A stretch of 64,000 nucleotides of DNA, taken from the NCBI GenBank assembly GCA_012972835.1, contig JABDHK010000013.1, forward strand, positions 1 through 64,000, read 5' to 3'. The position numbers were made by a program, and so were the translations under genes. Under the pieces are notes generated by a model. It was given only the letters and a program-made list of their open reading frames with translations, was not told where the DNA came from and did no database searches. The DNA comes from Chlorobiaceae bacterium (GTDB lineage: Bacteria > Bacteroidota > Chlorobiia > Chlorobiales > Chlorobiaceae). Positions within the stretch are counted from its first letter, which is position 1, and each line of letters begins with the position of its first letter. Positions 34,406 through 44,019 of this stretch are shown piece by piece.

Positions 34406-35227
34406 ATGGGTAAGCTTCTAAGCGTTAATTTATTGCAGAGGGTCATTGTGGCCCTTGCAGGTATACCTCTTCTGCTGTGGCTGGTCAAGCTCGGTGGGTT
34501 CTGGTTTTTTTGCTTTTTTTCATTGCTGGCTTTGTTGGCTGTTTTTGAGTTTCATCGTCTTGCTTTGCATAAGGCTCATCCGCCAGCACTCTGGATTGTG
34601 CTCCTGATAACAATGATTTTCCAGTATAATTTTTACAAGCCGTTTGCTGAGGTCTGGGAGCTTTTGCTTGTTGTGGTTCTTGCTCTTCTGGTGATGGAGC
34701 TTTTTTTGAAAGATGGCTCTCCTCTGCTTAATCTGGGCGCTATCTTTCCCGGACTGCTCTATGTCAATCTCTCTTTTGGATCTCTTTTGCGACTTCGCCT
34801 TGGCGCTGTTGATGGGAAAGGGGAAATTATGGTCTTTCTTCTTTTTTTCTGTGTTTGGTCAGCTGATATTTTTGCCTATTTCGGCGGGAGTCTTATGGGT
34901 GGAAAAATTATTCACCGCAAATTGTTTGAGCGTCTGAGCCCGCATAAAACATGGGAGGGCTTTTTGTTCGGGTTGGCGGGCAGCATTGCTGCGTCGATGA
35001 TCTATGGTCGTTTTGTTCCTCACTTGCCGATGCAGACAGCCCTGTTGACAGGATTGTTGATTGGCTTGGCGAGCCCTGCAGGTGACTTGATAGAATCAAT
35101 GTTTAAAAGGGATGCCGGGGTAAAAGACTCTTCAGGTTTGATTCCCGGTCATGGTGGCGTGCTTGACCGGTTTGATACCATCATGTTTGTATCGCCATTT
35201 ATCTACTTGATTACCTTTCATCTTTAA
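34406..35227 (+). CDS. cdsA: Phosphatidate cytidylyltransferase
   Basis: CdsA makes CDP-diacylglycerol from phosphatidate and CTP, the branch point for membrane phospholipids. Several hydrophobic helices precede the signature SPHKTWEGFLFG and the C-terminal SPAGDLIESMFKRDAGVKDS followed by PGHGGVLDRFD with its metal-binding Asp residues. I chose ATG 34406, which has AAGGG five bases upstream, over an in-frame TTG at 34388. The 273-residue length is normal. It follows the CPBP gene by 22 bases and is likely co-transcribed with it. Confidence 0.94.
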   Translation: MGKLLSVNLLQRVIVALAGIPLLLWLVKLGGFWFFCFFSLLALLAVFEFHRLALHKAHPPALWIVLLITMIFQYNFYKPFAEVWELLLVVVLALLVMELFLKDGSPLLNLGAIFPGLLYVNLSFGSLLRLRLGAVDGKGEIMVFLLFFCVWSADIFAYFGGSLMGGKIIHRKLFERLSPHKTWEGFLFGLAGSIAASMIYGRFVPHLPMQTALLTGLLIGLASPAGDLIESMFKRDAGVKDSSGLIPGHGGVLDRFDTIMFVSPFIYLITFHL

Positions 35228-35347
35228 AGGTGCCGGGTGGTGAGTGCTGAGGGAAGGACAAATGTTTTTTTATATTATCCGTTTAATTTGAGGAGCAGGG
35301 AACATTTTCCCATCGATCAGGAGTATTAACCCTAAGAGGTTGTTAAC

Positions 35348-35818
35348 ATGAAAATTGAAGGCCTTCTTGCCGAAAAATATATTGTTTTAAACCTTGATCT
35401 GGCTCTCAAAGGTCAGGTTATTGAAAAGATGGTTTCCATTGTTGCCGATCACGCTGGTGTGAGTAATATCGGCAAGCTTCGGGAGGATGTTCTGCGGCGT
35501 GAACAGGAGATGTCGACAGGTATCGGCAAAAGTATAGCTCTGCCTCATGCTAAAACTGACGGAGTAACCGAGCCTGTTATGGCGTTTGCGACGCTTCGCA
35601 ACGAGATGAATTTCGATTCAATCGATAATGAACCTGTTCGAATTGTATTTCTTCTTGCAACTCCGGAGGAGATGCTTGCAGAACATTTGAAGCTTCTTGG
35701 TCGTATAACCAGACTGGCAGGCCGGGAAGATATTCGTCAAAGACTTCTTCTTTCCTCATCACCTGCTGCGGTGATTGAGCTTTTCAGGGAAGAGGAAAAG
35801 GATTTCCCTCAAATATAA
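35348..35818 (+). CDS. PTS EIIA-type phosphoacceptor protein (PtsN/fructose EIIA-like)
   Basis: The 156-residue single-domain EIIA protein of the mannitol-fructose superfamily has the phosphorylatable histidine in [10 protein letters not shown] (His67), preceded by STGIGKS. The layout [23 protein letters not shown] is typical of the N-terminus. PtsN-type proteins regulate potassium transport, nitrogen and envelope functions rather than carry sugar. No EI, HPr or sugar permease gene lies in the window, so a regulatory role is inferred. AGAGG 12 bases before the ATG is a weak ribosome-binding site. hisS starts five bases after its stop. Confidence 0.88.
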   Translation: MKIEGLLAEKYIVLNLDLALKGQVIEKMVSIVADHAGVSNIGKLREDVLRREQEMSTGIGKSIALPHAKTDGVTEPVMAFATLRNEMNFDSIDNEPVRIVFLLATPEEMLAEHLKLLGRITRLAGREDIRQRLLLSSSPAAVIELFREEEKDFPQI

Positions 35819-35822
35819 TAGT

Positions 35823-37115
35823 ATGTCGCACTACCAGGCTGTCAAGGGCACGAGGGATATTTTTCCGGAAGAGGCTGCTCAATGGAAATATGTTGAAGGG
35901 ATTGTCCACTCTCTTGCATCCCTTTACGGATTCAGCGAGATACGGACTCCGGTTTTTGAGTATACCGAGCTTTTTCAGAGAGGTATAGGCGCAACAACGG
36001 ATATTGTTGGAAAGGAGATGTTTTCCTTTCAGCCCGATCCAAAAGGGCGTTCTCTAACGTTACGTCCGGAAATGACCGCGGGTGTGATGAGAGCGGCACT
36101 TCAGAAAAATCTGCTTTCGACGGCTCCAGTGCATAAGCTTTATTATATCAGTGAGTTGTTTCGGAAGGAGAGGCCTCAGGCAGGAAGGCAACGTCAGTTT
36201 TCCCAGTTCGGGGCTGAACTTATCGGTGTCTCATCACCTGCAGCTGTGGCAGAGGTGATGACGCTGATGATGCAGGTTTTTGAGTCGCTTGGTCTTCATG
36301 GTTTAAAGCTCAGGGTCAATACCCTCGGTGATACCGAAGATCGGTTGCGCTATAGGGAAGCGTTGCAGGACTATTTTGTGCCTTTTCACGATCTGCTTGA
36401 TGATGCGTCGAAAGAGCGGCTTGAAAAAAACCCTCTCAGGATTCTTGATTCAAAAAATCCGGCTGTGCAGGAGATTGTTGCAGGGGCTCCGAGGTTATAC
36501 GATTATCTTCATAAAGAGGCAGTTCAGGATTTTGAGAAGGTACTTTTTTACCTCGCAGAACGGGGCATTGCGTATGAAATAGACCATAGGCTTGTTCGGG
36601 GACTCGATTACTATTGTCACACCGCTTTTGAGGTGACCAGTTCAGAGCTTGGTGCACAGGATGCCATTGGCGGTGGCGGGCGTTATGATGGTCTTGCCCG
36701 TGAGCTTGGCAGTAGTTCGGAAGTGCCTGCATCCGGGTTTGCGGTGGGTATGGAGAGGCTGTTGATGACGATGGATAAACAGGGACTTTTTGCAGCTCTT
36801 AATCCTGATTCCCCTCTTGTTTATGTTGTTGTACAGAGTATGGAGCTTGGAGATCATGGCTTGCAGATTGCTTATCGTTTACGCAAGGCGGGTATAAAGA
36901 CCGAAATCGACCTTGCAGGAAGGAGCATGAAAGCTCAGATGAGGGAGGCGAACAGGATCAGATCCGCCTATGCGCTTTTTATTGGTACCACAGAGTATAT
37001 GAGCGGATTGTATTCATTGAAGAATCTTGTTACCTCAGACCAGACGACACTTTCCCTGGAGGCAGTGCTTGAAATTTTGCGCGAACCGGCTGCGAGGGAG
37101 TTGATCAAGCTATGA
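35823..37115 (+). CDS. hisS: Histidyl-tRNA synthetase
   Basis: This class II aminoacyl-tRNA synthetase attaches histidine to tRNA-His. I start at ATG 35823 ([17 protein letters not shown]); the longer frame would overlap the previous gene. Motif 2 is [15 protein letters not shown], the histidine-binding motifs are [12 protein letters not shown] and [11 protein letters not shown], and motif 3 is VGMERLLM. The C-terminal anticodon-binding domain is present ([20 protein letters not shown]). The length of 430 residues is normal. It overlaps the next small gene by four bases. Confidence 0.97.
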   Translation: MSHYQAVKGTRDIFPEEAAQWKYVEGIVHSLASLYGFSEIRTPVFEYTELFQRGIGATTDIVGKEMFSFQPDPKGRSLTLRPEMTAGVMRAALQKNLLSTAPVHKLYYISELFRKERPQAGRQRQFSQFGAELIGVSSPAAVAEVMTLMMQVFESLGLHGLKLRVNTLGDTEDRLRYREALQDYFVPFHDLLDDASKERLEKNPLRILDSKNPAVQEIVAGAPRLYDYLHKEAVQDFEKVLFYLAERGIAYEIDHRLVRGLDYYCHTAFEVTSSELGAQDAIGGGGRYDGLARELGSSSEVPASGFAVGMERLLMTMDKQGLFAALNPDSPLVYVVVQSMELGDHGLQIAYRLRKAGIKTEIDLAGRSMKAQMREANRIRSAYALFIGTTEYMSGLYSLKNLVTSDQTTLSLEAVLEILREPAARELIKL

Positions 37116-37360
37116 GTATCAATCGACATAGTGTGACGCTTTACGGTAAGCCTGAGTGCTGCTTGTGCGATGAGGCGATGGCAGTTCTGCGGAAAGTTGA
37201 TGCTGTTGTCGCATTCGATCTGGAAAAAATAGATATTTCCAATAACCCAGCACAGCTTGCCGAGTTCGGGGATAAAATCCCGGTTGTTTTTGTTGACGGT
37301 ATTCAGGTGTTTAAATATCGGGTGAACGAAAACCGGCTTCTTCGCTTACTGAGTGCTTAG
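37112..37360 (+). CDS. Glutaredoxin-like small thioredoxin-fold protein
   Basis: The 82-residue protein begins [19 protein letters not shown], a beta strand followed by a C-x-x-C-type active site (Cys-Leu-Cys with a further Cys before it), then [26 protein letters not shown] with the cis-proline IPVVF of thioredoxin folds. It matches the glutaredoxin-like DUF836 group, whose members may reduce disulphides; the partner is unknown. The ATG overlaps the hisS stop (ATGA), so translation is coupled. Confidence 0.82.
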   Translation: MSINRHSVTLYGKPECCLCDEAMAVLRKVDAVVAFDLEKIDISNNPAQLAEFGDKIPVVFVDGIQVFKYRVNENRLLRLLSA

Positions 37361-37372
37361 CGCCTCCACCAT

Positions 37373-37399
37373 TGTCATTCCGGGATTTATCGAGGAATC
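37373..37399. repeat. Possible dispersed palindromic (REP-like) element
   Basis: TGTCATTCCGGGATT and CGAGGAATC form an imperfect palindrome with ATTCC/GGAAT ends. Short elements of this TGTCATTCC...GGAAT type are spread through many bacterial genomes. Only one copy was noticed in this window, so the repeat status is inferred. Confidence 0.3.
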
Positions 37400-37468
37400 G
37401 CTGAGTTATGGATGCTCCGCTTACATAACAGCATGCCATGTGGCTGGTGAAATAATATTTTTTTTGCG

Positions 37469-37684
37469 ATGGTGAGATTTATTCTTTTAGTCATTGTTTT
37501 CTTTCTGGTCATGCGTGTGATTATGCGCGTGTTGAAGTTTGGATTGCGTTTTTTTATCACGGGTAATGCCAAACATTCCGGAAGTTCACCGGCTTCATTT
37601 TCTTCACGCCAAGGTGTTGAGGAGGCTGACTATGAGGTGATTGAAAGCCATCTCAACGATAAAGAGCTGCATGTTGGAAAATAA
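37469..37684 (+). CDS. Small membrane protein of unknown function
   Basis: The 71-residue protein has one hydrophobic helix at the N-terminus (VRFILLVIVFFLVMRVIMRVL) followed by a basic segment and an acidic C-terminal tail (EEADYEVIESHLNDKEL). The layout resembles the DUF4834-type small membrane proteins of Bacteroidota and Chlorobiota, but I am not certain of the family. No strong ribosome-binding site lies upstream. It precedes the terminator ahead of rimP. Confidence 0.5.
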   Translation: MVRFILLVIVFFLVMRVIMRVLKFGLRFFITGNAKHSGSSPASFSSRQGVEEADYEVIESHLNDKELHVGK

Positions 37685-37761
37685 GGTTGTTTGCTCTTGA
37701 TCTGTTTTTTTGTACATTGATGCACTTGATTTGACGACCGGGTGGCATTATCTTATCTGAG

Positions 37762-37784
37762 AGTGGGGTTACCCCACTTTTTTG
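37762..37784 (+). terminator. Rho-independent terminator upstream of rimP
   Basis: A perfect 7-bp stem (AGTGGGG/CCCCACT) with a TTA loop is followed directly by a run of T. It would stop transcription from the small membrane-protein gene before rimP. Its CCCCAC arm can also pair with GTGGGG at 37805-37810, just before the rimP start. Confidence 0.8.
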
Positions 37785-37815
37785 TTTTCAATAAAAAAGT
37801 TAGTGTGGGGTTTTC

Positions 37816-38337
37816 ATGCAAGAGCGCATCAGAGATTGTGTTCTCCAGATTATTGCTGATTCGGTCGGTACCAGGGGTGAAGGAGCGTATTTGATTGATG
37901 TTAAGGTAAAAGGCAATGAGCGGAACCGGAAAATTGAGATAGTGGTTGATGCTGATGATGGTATTCGCATTCATCAGTGTGCCTATATCAGCCGAAGGAT
38001 TCGGGAGCGTGTTGAAGGTGATGAGGAGTTGCTTGATTTGATTGGCGAAAATTTTGATCTTGTTGTCTCTTCTCCCGGTCTTGGTGAGGCGATCATACTG
38101 CCCCGACAGTATCTAAGGCATGTCGGGAAATTTATGAGAGTTACCTTTACTGCCGAAAACGGCGATCGGGTTGAGTTAAATGGTCATCTTCTGGATGTAT
38201 CACTTACAGAAGAGGGAAGATCATGGATTGTTATTATGCCGGAAAAAAATAAAAAAAAGGGGCATCAGCCGATCATTGAAGGAATCAGACTTTATCTCGA
38301 TCAGGTCGTTCGTGCGGTTCCTGATGCGGAGATATAG
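37816..38337 (+). CDS. rimP: Ribosome maturation factor RimP
   Basis: RimP assists 30S subunit assembly. The 173-residue protein has the N-terminal domain with YLIDVKVKGNERNRKIEIVVDADDGI and the following CAYISRRIRERVEGDEELLD, then the motif DLVVSSPGLGEAIILPRQY (normally EVSSPGLDRPL), with a C-terminal SH3-like domain after. It starts the conserved rimP-nusA-infB-rbfA-truB cluster. The translation start is preceded by GGGG at 37807-37810. Confidence 0.93.
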   Translation: MQERIRDCVLQIIADSVGTRGEGAYLIDVKVKGNERNRKIEIVVDADDGIRIHQCAYISRRIRERVEGDEELLDLIGENFDLVVSSPGLGEAIILPRQYLRHVGKFMRVTFTAENGDRVELNGHLLDVSLTEEGRSWIVIMPEKNKKKGHQPIIEGIRLYLDQVVRAVPDAEI

Positions 38338-38393
38338 GGTATGGTGCTGCGGGTTAGTAAATTTTCTTTTCAACATGCACAATTAAGAGAGAG

Positions 38394-39938
38394 ATGGTCA
38401 AAAAGAAGATAAAAGATGAGGGACAGGACAGGAGGTTGCAGATCGCCAGTGCGTTTGGCGAAATCGAACAGTCCAAGATCTTTCTTGACAAGCGCACTGA
38501 AAGTGCGGCTGTAAAAATGGATATTGCCGATCTTCTCAAGGATATTATTCAGAAACAGCTCAGAAAAGATTATGATCCTGAAGTTGAATCCAACATTTTC
38601 ATTAACCCTGAACGGGGTGATTTTGAGGTCTATATTCTGAAAAAAATTGTTGAGGAAGTTGATATTGAAAGTATCGAAATCAGTCTGGATGAGGTAAGAA
38701 AAATTGACGACTCTCTTGAAATCGGCGATTTCTATGAAGAGGGACCGATCAAGCTTGAAGATTATCTGAGCCGTAAATCCATACAGATTATCAAGCAGTC
38801 GGTACAGAAAAAAGTCCGGGATCTTGAGCGTCTTGTTGTTTATGAAGAGTGTCTTGAAAAAGTCGGTGAAATTGTTGCGGGAGAGGTCTATCAGATTCGT
38901 GCCAATGAGGTTATTTTTACTTATAACACATCGAAGGATCATCGTGTAGAGCTTGTTTTACCGAAGGCGGAGATGATGAAAAAAGATAATCCGCGCCGAA
39001 CACCGAGGATGAAACTCTATGTCAAGCGTATAGAACGAGAGAAAGCAAAAGTAAGACTGGATGATGGCAGTACGGTTGAGCGGGAAAAAGCTGAAGGCGG
39101 AATGAAGGTTATTGTTTCGAGAGTTGATGACCGCTTTTTGTATAAACTTTTTGAACATGAGGTACCGGAAATTCTTGATGGTCTCATTGTGATCAAGGCT
39201 ATTGCAAGGGTTCCCGGTGAACGGGCAAAGGTTGCTGTTGAATCCACAAGTGCAAGGATTGATCCGGTTGGTGCTACTGTTGGATATCGGGGAAAGCGTA
39301 TCCAGAGTATTGTGAAGGAGTTGAATAACGAAAATATCGATGTTATCTACTACGCCGATGAGCCGGAGATTTATATTTCAAGGGCGATGCAACCCGCAAA
39401 AATTGATCCCTTGACGGTTCATGCTGATATAAAAACCCGAAAGGCAAGGGTGATGCTTAAACCTGATCAGATCAAGTATGCGATCGGAAAGAATGGGAAT
39501 AATATTCATCTGGCGGAAAAACTTACCGGTTATGAGATAGATGTCTATCGCGATGTGATTGACAAGTCGATGGAAGATCCTACCGACATTGATATCATCG
39601 AGTTCCGCGAAGAGTTTGGTGATGATATGATCTACCAGCTTCTTGACAGTGGTTTTGATACGGCTAAAAAAGTGCTGAAAGCTGGAGTTGATGAGATTGA
39701 ACAGGCACTTCTCGGGCCTGCCAAGCCTGAAGAACAGACTATTTTTGGTAAAACCTACAAGACAGGCGTGAAACCGAGGGAACGAAAAGTTACTGAGGAA
39801 GAGAAGCGCTATTGGAAAAAAATTGCCGAAAATATCTATAAAACTGTAAAAGAACAGTTTACCGAATCGGATTTGCAGGGTCTTTTTGATGAGGATGCTG
39901 AGCCTGAGTCGGATGATGTAGTGGTTGATGAGTCATGA
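38394..39938 (+). CDS. nusA: Transcription termination/antitermination factor NusA
   Basis: The 514-residue protein has the NusA N-terminal domain (LKDIIQKQLRKDYDPE, INPERGDFEVYILKKIV), an S1 domain near 135-205 (EIVAGEVYQIRANEVIFTY), and two KH domains with ARVPGERAKVAVES, GATVGYRGKRIQSIVKELN and YAIGKNGNNIHLAEKLTGYEIDV. It binds RNA polymerase and nascent RNA to modulate pausing, termination and antitermination. The N-terminus before about residue 40 is longer than in E. coli. A purine-rich run directly precedes ATG 38394. It is followed by infB in an overlapping or near-overlapping arrangement. Confidence 0.96.
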   Translation: MVKKKIKDEGQDRRLQIASAFGEIEQSKIFLDKRTESAAVKMDIADLLKDIIQKQLRKDYDPEVESNIFINPERGDFEVYILKKIVEEVDIESIEISLDEVRKIDDSLEIGDFYEEGPIKLEDYLSRKSIQIIKQSVQKKVRDLERLVVYEECLEKVGEIVAGEVYQIRANEVIFTYNTSKDHRVELVLPKAEMMKKDNPRRTPRMKLYVKRIEREKAKVRLDDGSTVEREKAEGGMKVIVSRVDDRFLYKLFEHEVPEILDGLIVIKAIARVPGERAKVAVESTSARIDPVGATVGYRGKRIQSIVKELNNENIDVIYYADEPEIYISRAMQPAKIDPLTVHADIKTRKARVMLKPDQIKYAIGKNGNNIHLAEKLTGYEIDVYRDVIDKSMEDPTDIDIIEFREEFGDDMIYQLLDSGFDTAKKVLKAGVDEIEQALLGPAKPEEQTIFGKTYKTGVKPRERKVTEEEKRYWKKIAENIYKTVKEQFTESDLQGLFDEDAEPESDDVVVDES

Positions 39939-40000
39939 GCACCGTCATTGGCGGAACATTGATAAAGAGTATAGAGTTTTTTAATCCAGAGGAGGATGTA

Positions 40001-42913
40001 ATGGCCCTTGAGGACATGGAAAAGAAATATCGAATAAGTGATATAGCAAGAGATCTGCAGGTGAGTCCGCAGGAAGTATTACTTTTTGTCAAGAAGGAAG
40101 GGGGTAAAGTGGCCTCTACATCCTCTATGGTAAATGAAGATATGCACGACCAGATTTTTGGTCATTTCAGTATTGAAAAGAAAATGGTCGATGAGACCAA
40201 AAAGATAAGAGCAGAAAAAGAGAAGCGCTTGTCGAGACTTGAGGAACAGTCACGAAAAACCTATGAAAAAGAGAAGCATCTCAGCGAAACCCTAACTCCT
40301 CCCCCAGCACCAGCACCAGCAGTTGTTGTCGTTGAAGCCAAAAAAGAGGTGGTTTCTGAAGTAGCTCCGGCTGTCAAAATAGAAATTACTTCGCAGCCAG
40401 AACCCCCAGTTGCCGCAGTAGTCCCAGTGACTGCTGAACTCCCATTAGTTCCATTAGTCTCAGTTGTCCCTGGTGTTCCAGTTGTCGCTGAGCTACCTGC
40501 AGTTCCGGTTATCCCTGAACTCCCAGTCGCCGCAGTCGCTCCTGCACTCCCGGTTGTCCCTGAACTCCCAGTTTCCGCAGTCACTCCTGCAGTCCCAGCT
40601 GTCCCTGTTGTCCTTGAAGTCACTGATCTTCCAGAACTCCCTGAACCTCCAGCTCTCTCAGAACTTCCAGAACCAGCCTCTCCAAAAGAGGAACCGTCAG
40701 TCAACGAGCATCTGGTCTCTTTTGACTCTCCGCAGATGATGGGTGGCCTTACTGTACTTGGTACTCTTGATATACACGCTGGAAGAAACAAGAAAAACCG
40801 TAAAAAGAATTTCAAGGAGCAGGCTGATGCTTTGAAAGTTGAGTTTGAGCCGAAGGTCACGGAGGAAGTTCGTGTAGAGGAGAAAGTTGTTCCCGCCAAG
40901 AAGCCAGCCAAGGTTGTTAGTGATGTCAAGCCCAAGCCAGTTGTTGCGGCAACCACATCGTCCCTTTCAAAGAAAAAAGGAAAAAAGAAAAAGAAGCCGG
41001 AGGTAGACGATAAGGTCATCTCTGCAAATATTCAAAAAACTATCAGTGGTATTGACGACCGCAGCAGCACTGGTTCACGCCAGAAATTTCGCAAGATTCG
41101 TCGATCCGAGCGTGAGCGTGAGCACGAAGTGGATGAGGCTTTCCGTGAGTCTCAGCGCTCTATTGTAAGGGTTACTGAGTATGCCTCTCCGCATGAACTC
41201 GCCGAACTTATGGGGATTACAGCTAAGGATATTATTCAGAAGTGTTTTGCGCTTGGCAAGTTTGTTACCATCAACCAGCGCCTGGACAGGGAGTCGATTG
41301 AACTGATAGCCCTTGAATTTGGTTTTGAGGCTGAGTTTATTTCTGAGGTTGAGGCTACTGCGGTTATTGTTGAGGAGGATGCGGAAGCTGATTTGCAGAC
41401 GAGACCTCCTGTTGTCACTATAATGGGACATGTCGATCACGGAAAGACTTCGCTGCTCGATCATATCCGAAGCAGCAAAGTTGTTGCTGGTGAATCCGGT
41501 GGTATTACCCAGCATATAGGTGCTTACGAAGTCACGGTTGAAGGCGGAAGGAAAATAACTTTTCTTGATACTCCCGGCCATGAAGCGTTTACCGCCATGA
41601 GGGCGAGAGGCGCACAGGTGACCGATATTGTTATCCTTGTTGTAGCAGCTGATGACAGCGTCATGCCTCAGACCATTGAGGCAATCAACCATGCCAAGGC
41701 GGCGGGAGTTCCGATTGTTGTCGCGCTCAATAAAATTGACAAGGTTGAAGCTAATCCCGAAAAGATTAAAACCCAGCTTTCCGAAGCCGGTGTGCTTGTT
41801 GAAGAGTGGGGTGGAGAGTATCAGTGTCAGGAAATTTCAGCGAAGAAGGGTATCGGTATTGCCGAGCTTATGGAAAAAGTGTTGACTGAAGCTGAAATGC
41901 GTGAGCTTAGAGGTAATTTTTCTAGAGATATCAAGGCAAGTGGTATTATTGTAGAATCTGAACTTGACAAGGGCAAGGGAGTCATCTCTACCGTGCTTGT
42001 TCAGCGAGGAATTCTCAAGGTTGGCGATCCTTTTGTTGCAGGCAATACCATGGGTAAGGTTCGTGCCCTTATGGATGAAAGAGGCAAGAGAATTCTGTTT
42101 GCCAATCCTTCACAACCGGTCAGGGTTCTTGGATTTGAAGATCTTCCGCAATCGGGTGATGTCCTGACGGTAATGGTGACGGACAGGGAGGCGCGTGACT
42201 TGGCGCAGAAGCGGCAGGTAATACGCCGTGAGCATGATTTCCGTCGCAGTACGCGAGTCAAACTTGACAGTATTGCCCGCCAGATCAAGGAAGGGCTGAT
42301 GAAAGAGTTGAGTGTCATTATCAAGGCCGACACCGATGGTTCTATCCAGGCACTTGCTGATGGCCTCATGAAAATCCAGAATGAAGAGGTCAAGGTGCAG
42401 ATTATTCATCAGGGTGTCGGTCAGATAACCGAAACTGATGTGTTGCTTGCCGCAGCTTCTGATGCCATTATCATAGGTTTCAGGGTGAGACCGAATGTCA
42501 ACGCCAAAAAACTTGCAGAAAAGGAAGATCTTGATGTCCGATTCTACAGTGTCATTTACCATGTGCTTGAAGATGTAGAGAAAGCACTTGAAGGAATGCT
42601 CTCTCCAGAACTCCATGAAGAGAACCTTGGTTCTCTTGAGATTCGCCAGCTCTTCAAGGTGCCGAAAATTGGTAATGTCGGCGGATGTTATGTGCTTGAT
42701 GGCAAGATATTCCGTGACTCCAAGGTTCGTCTGCTTCGTGACGGTGTTCAGATCTACGAAGGACAGCTTGCAGCGCTCAGGCGTTTCAAGGATGATGTCA
42801 AGGAGGTCGATGCCGGCTATGAGTGCGGTATGAGCCTTAAGAACTATGATGATATCAAGGTCGGCGACATTGTCGAAGCCTATAAGATTGTTGAGAAAAA
42901 ACGAAAACTTTGA
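40001..42913 (+). CDS. infB: Translation initiation factor IF-2
   Basis: IF-2 brings initiator tRNA to the ribosome using GTP. I start at ATG 40001, preceded by AGGAGG at 39989-39994; a start at 39935 would overlap nusA. The N-domain [21 protein letters not shown] is followed by a 130-residue Pro/Val/Glu-rich spacer with short tandem repeats and a Lys-rich stretch. The G domain has G1 GHVDHGKTS near residue 476, G2 [11 protein letters not shown]3 DTPGHEAF, G4 NKID and G5 SAKKG. Domains II-IV follow to the C-terminus ([15 protein letters not shown]). The total length of 970 residues is normal for this group. Confidence 0.97.
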   Translation: MALEDMEKKYRISDIARDLQVSPQEVLLFVKKEGGKVASTSSMVNEDMHDQIFGHFSIEKKMVDETKKIRAEKEKRLSRLEEQSRKTYEKEKHLSETLTPPPAPAPAVVVVEAKKEVVSEVAPAVKIEITSQPEPPVAAVVPVTAELPLVPLVSVVPGVPVVAELPAVPVIPELPVAAVAPALPVVPELPVSAVTPAVPAVPVVLEVTDLPELPEPPALSELPEPASPKEEPSVNEHLVSFDSPQMMGGLTVLGTLDIHAGRNKKNRKKNFKEQADALKVEFEPKVTEEVRVEEKVVPAKKPAKVVSDVKPKPVVAATTSSLSKKKGKKKKKPEVDDKVISANIQKTISGIDDRSSTGSRQKFRKIRRSEREREHEVDEAFRESQRSIVRVTEYASPHELAELMGITAKDIIQKCFALGKFVTINQRLDRESIELIALEFGFEAEFISEVEATAVIVEEDAEADLQTRPPVVTIMGHVDHGKTSLLDHIRSSKVVAGESGGITQHIGAYEVTVEGGRKITFLDTPGHEAFTAMRARGAQVTDIVILVVAADDSVMPQTIEAINHAKAAGVPIVVALNKIDKVEANPEKIKTQLSEAGVLVEEWGGEYQCQEISAKKGIGIAELMEKVLTEAEMRELRGNFSRDIKASGIIVESELDKGKGVISTVLVQRGILKVGDPFVAGNTMGKVRALMDERGKRILFANPSQPVRVLGFEDLPQSGDVLTVMVTDREARDLAQKRQVIRREHDFRRSTRVKLDSIARQIKEGLMKELSVIIKADTDGSIQALADGLMKIQNEEVKVQIIHQGVGQITETDVLLAAASDAIIIGFRVRPNVNAKKLAEKEDLDVRFYSVIYHVLEDVEKALEGMLSPELHEENLGSLEIRQLFKVPKIGNVGGCYVLDGKIFRDSKVRLLRDGVQIYEGQLAALRRFKDDVKEVDAGYECGMSLKNYDDIKVGDIVEAYKIVEKKRKL
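40508..40597 (+). repeat. 45-bp tandem duplication in the infB spacer
   Basis: Two 45-base units (40508-40552 and 40553-40597) encode [15 protein letters not shown] and [15 protein letters not shown]. The wider tract from about 40290 to 40690 is built from related short Pro/Val/Ala units and is C-rich compared with the rest of infB. Confidence 0.85.
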
Positions 42914-42931
42914 ATCGTTTATTGTTGATCT

Positions 42932-43291
42932 ATGTCGATACGTACTGATAGAGTTTCTTCACTGCTGCAGCAGGAGCTTGGAGCAATCCTTCAAAAGGAG
43001 ATGCCTCGGGGTGGGGCGATTGTTACCATTGTTGATGTGAAGGTAACCGGTGATTTGAGCATTGCAAGGGTCTATGTTTCTATTATCGGTACGGATAAGC
43101 AGCAGGAGAAAGCCATGGCATTTTTGGAGGATGAAACAAAGAGTATCAGAATGATTCTTTCTTCGAAGATTAGGCATCAGTTCAGGCGCATTCCAGAACT
43201 TCAGTTTCATGAGGATCATCTCTATGAGCGTGCAAACAGGATTGAGCAGCTTTTGAATGAAGTGAGAAAGGGTTCCGGTGAAAGTGATTAA
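42932..43291 (+). CDS. rbfA: Ribosome-binding factor A
   Basis: RbfA binds the 16S rRNA 5' helix region and is needed for late 30S maturation. The 119-residue KH-type protein has IRTDRVSSLLQQELGAILQKEM, the conserved VTIVDVKVTGDLSIARVYVSI, and SSKIRHQFRRIPELQFHEDH with the family R-x-x-P-x-L-x-F motif. It begins 18 bases after infB, and its end overlaps the truB start, giving tight coupling. Confidence 0.96.
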   Translation: MSIRTDRVSSLLQQELGAILQKEMPRGGAIVTIVDVKVTGDLSIARVYVSIIGTDKQQEKAMAFLEDETKSIRMILSSKIRHQFRRIPELQFHEDHLYERANRIEQLLNEVRKGSGESD

Positions 43292-44000
43292 CCAGGAGCC
43301 TGGTCATGATGAAGGTGATTTTCTCCTGATTGACAAGCCACTTGACTGGACCTCGTTCGATGTGGTGGCTAAAATCAGGAATACCTACAGCCATTGTGGT
43401 TTGAAGCGCAAGGTAGGTCATTGCGGCACTCTTGATCCAAAAGCAACCGGCCTGCTTCTTCTCGCCACCGGGTCGAAAACGAAAAAAATTATTGATCTCG
43501 AAGTGCTTGACAAGGTTTATGATGGAGCTATAAAGCTCGGTGTCATGACCGAAAGCCATGATATTGAAACTGCGGAGTTTGGTTTCTGCAGTCCAGACCA
43601 CATTACCGAGAAGCAGATAAGCACCCTGGCATCAGGATTTGTAGGGAGACACATGCAGCAGCCACCTATGTATTCGGCTGCCTGGCATAAAGGAAAACGT
43701 TTATATGAACATGCCCGCAAGGGAGAGGTGATCAAGGAGCGAAAAGCAAAAGAGATTGTTATTCACCGTTTTGAGATTACCCGTGTTGAACTTCCGATGG
43801 TTTATTTCATCCTTCATGTTTCCAAAGGTGCCTATATCAGGGTTATTGCTGATGAGTTTGGTAGAGCCCTTGGTGTTGGAGGCTATCTGGCTTCCCTCAG
43901 ACGGGTATCTATCGGCCCTTATGAACTGAGTTCCGCCAGATCAGTGACTGGCACTATTGAAGATATTCTTAGGCATGCATCAACCACCCAGCCTGGGTGA
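43278..44000 (+). CDS. truB: tRNA pseudouridine-55 synthase
   Basis: TruB makes pseudouridine 55 in the T loop of tRNA. FLLIDKPLDWTSFDVVAKIRN opens the catalytic domain, and VGHCGTLDPKATGLLLLATG contains the catalytic Asp. QQPPMYSAAWHKGKRLYEHAR (Q-x-P-P-x-Y-S-A) and SKGAYIRVIADEFG are further family motifs. The start is GTG 43278 (or GTG 43284), within the end of rbfA, because the only nearby ATG is out of frame. The protein ends soon after the catalytic domain and lacks a long PUA domain, giving a short TruB of 240 residues. Confidence 0.95.
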   Translation: MKVINQEPGHDEGDFLLIDKPLDWTSFDVVAKIRNTYSHCGLKRKVGHCGTLDPKATGLLLLATGSKTKKIIDLEVLDKVYDGAIKLGVMTESHDIETAEFGFCSPDHITEKQISTLASGFVGRHMQQPPMYSAAWHKGKRLYEHARKGEVIKERKAKEIVIHRFEITRVELPMVYFILHVSKGAYIRVIADEFGRALGVGGYLASLRRVSIGPYELSSARSVTGTIEDILRHASTTQPG

Positions 44001-44019
44001 AGGGAGAAGAAAAAGAGGT

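Noticed and set aside
38370-38942. 190-codon minus-strand frame
   Set aside because: It lies wholly opposite nusA, which has clear family motifs; no ribosome-binding site or recognisable domain.
40261-41019. 252-codon minus-strand frame rich in Ser, Thr and Gly
   Set aside because: It is the reverse complement of the repetitive infB spacer; its repeat character comes from the plus-strand Pro/Val units.
41075-41692. 205-codon minus-strand frame
   Set aside because: It is antisense to the IF-2 G domain.
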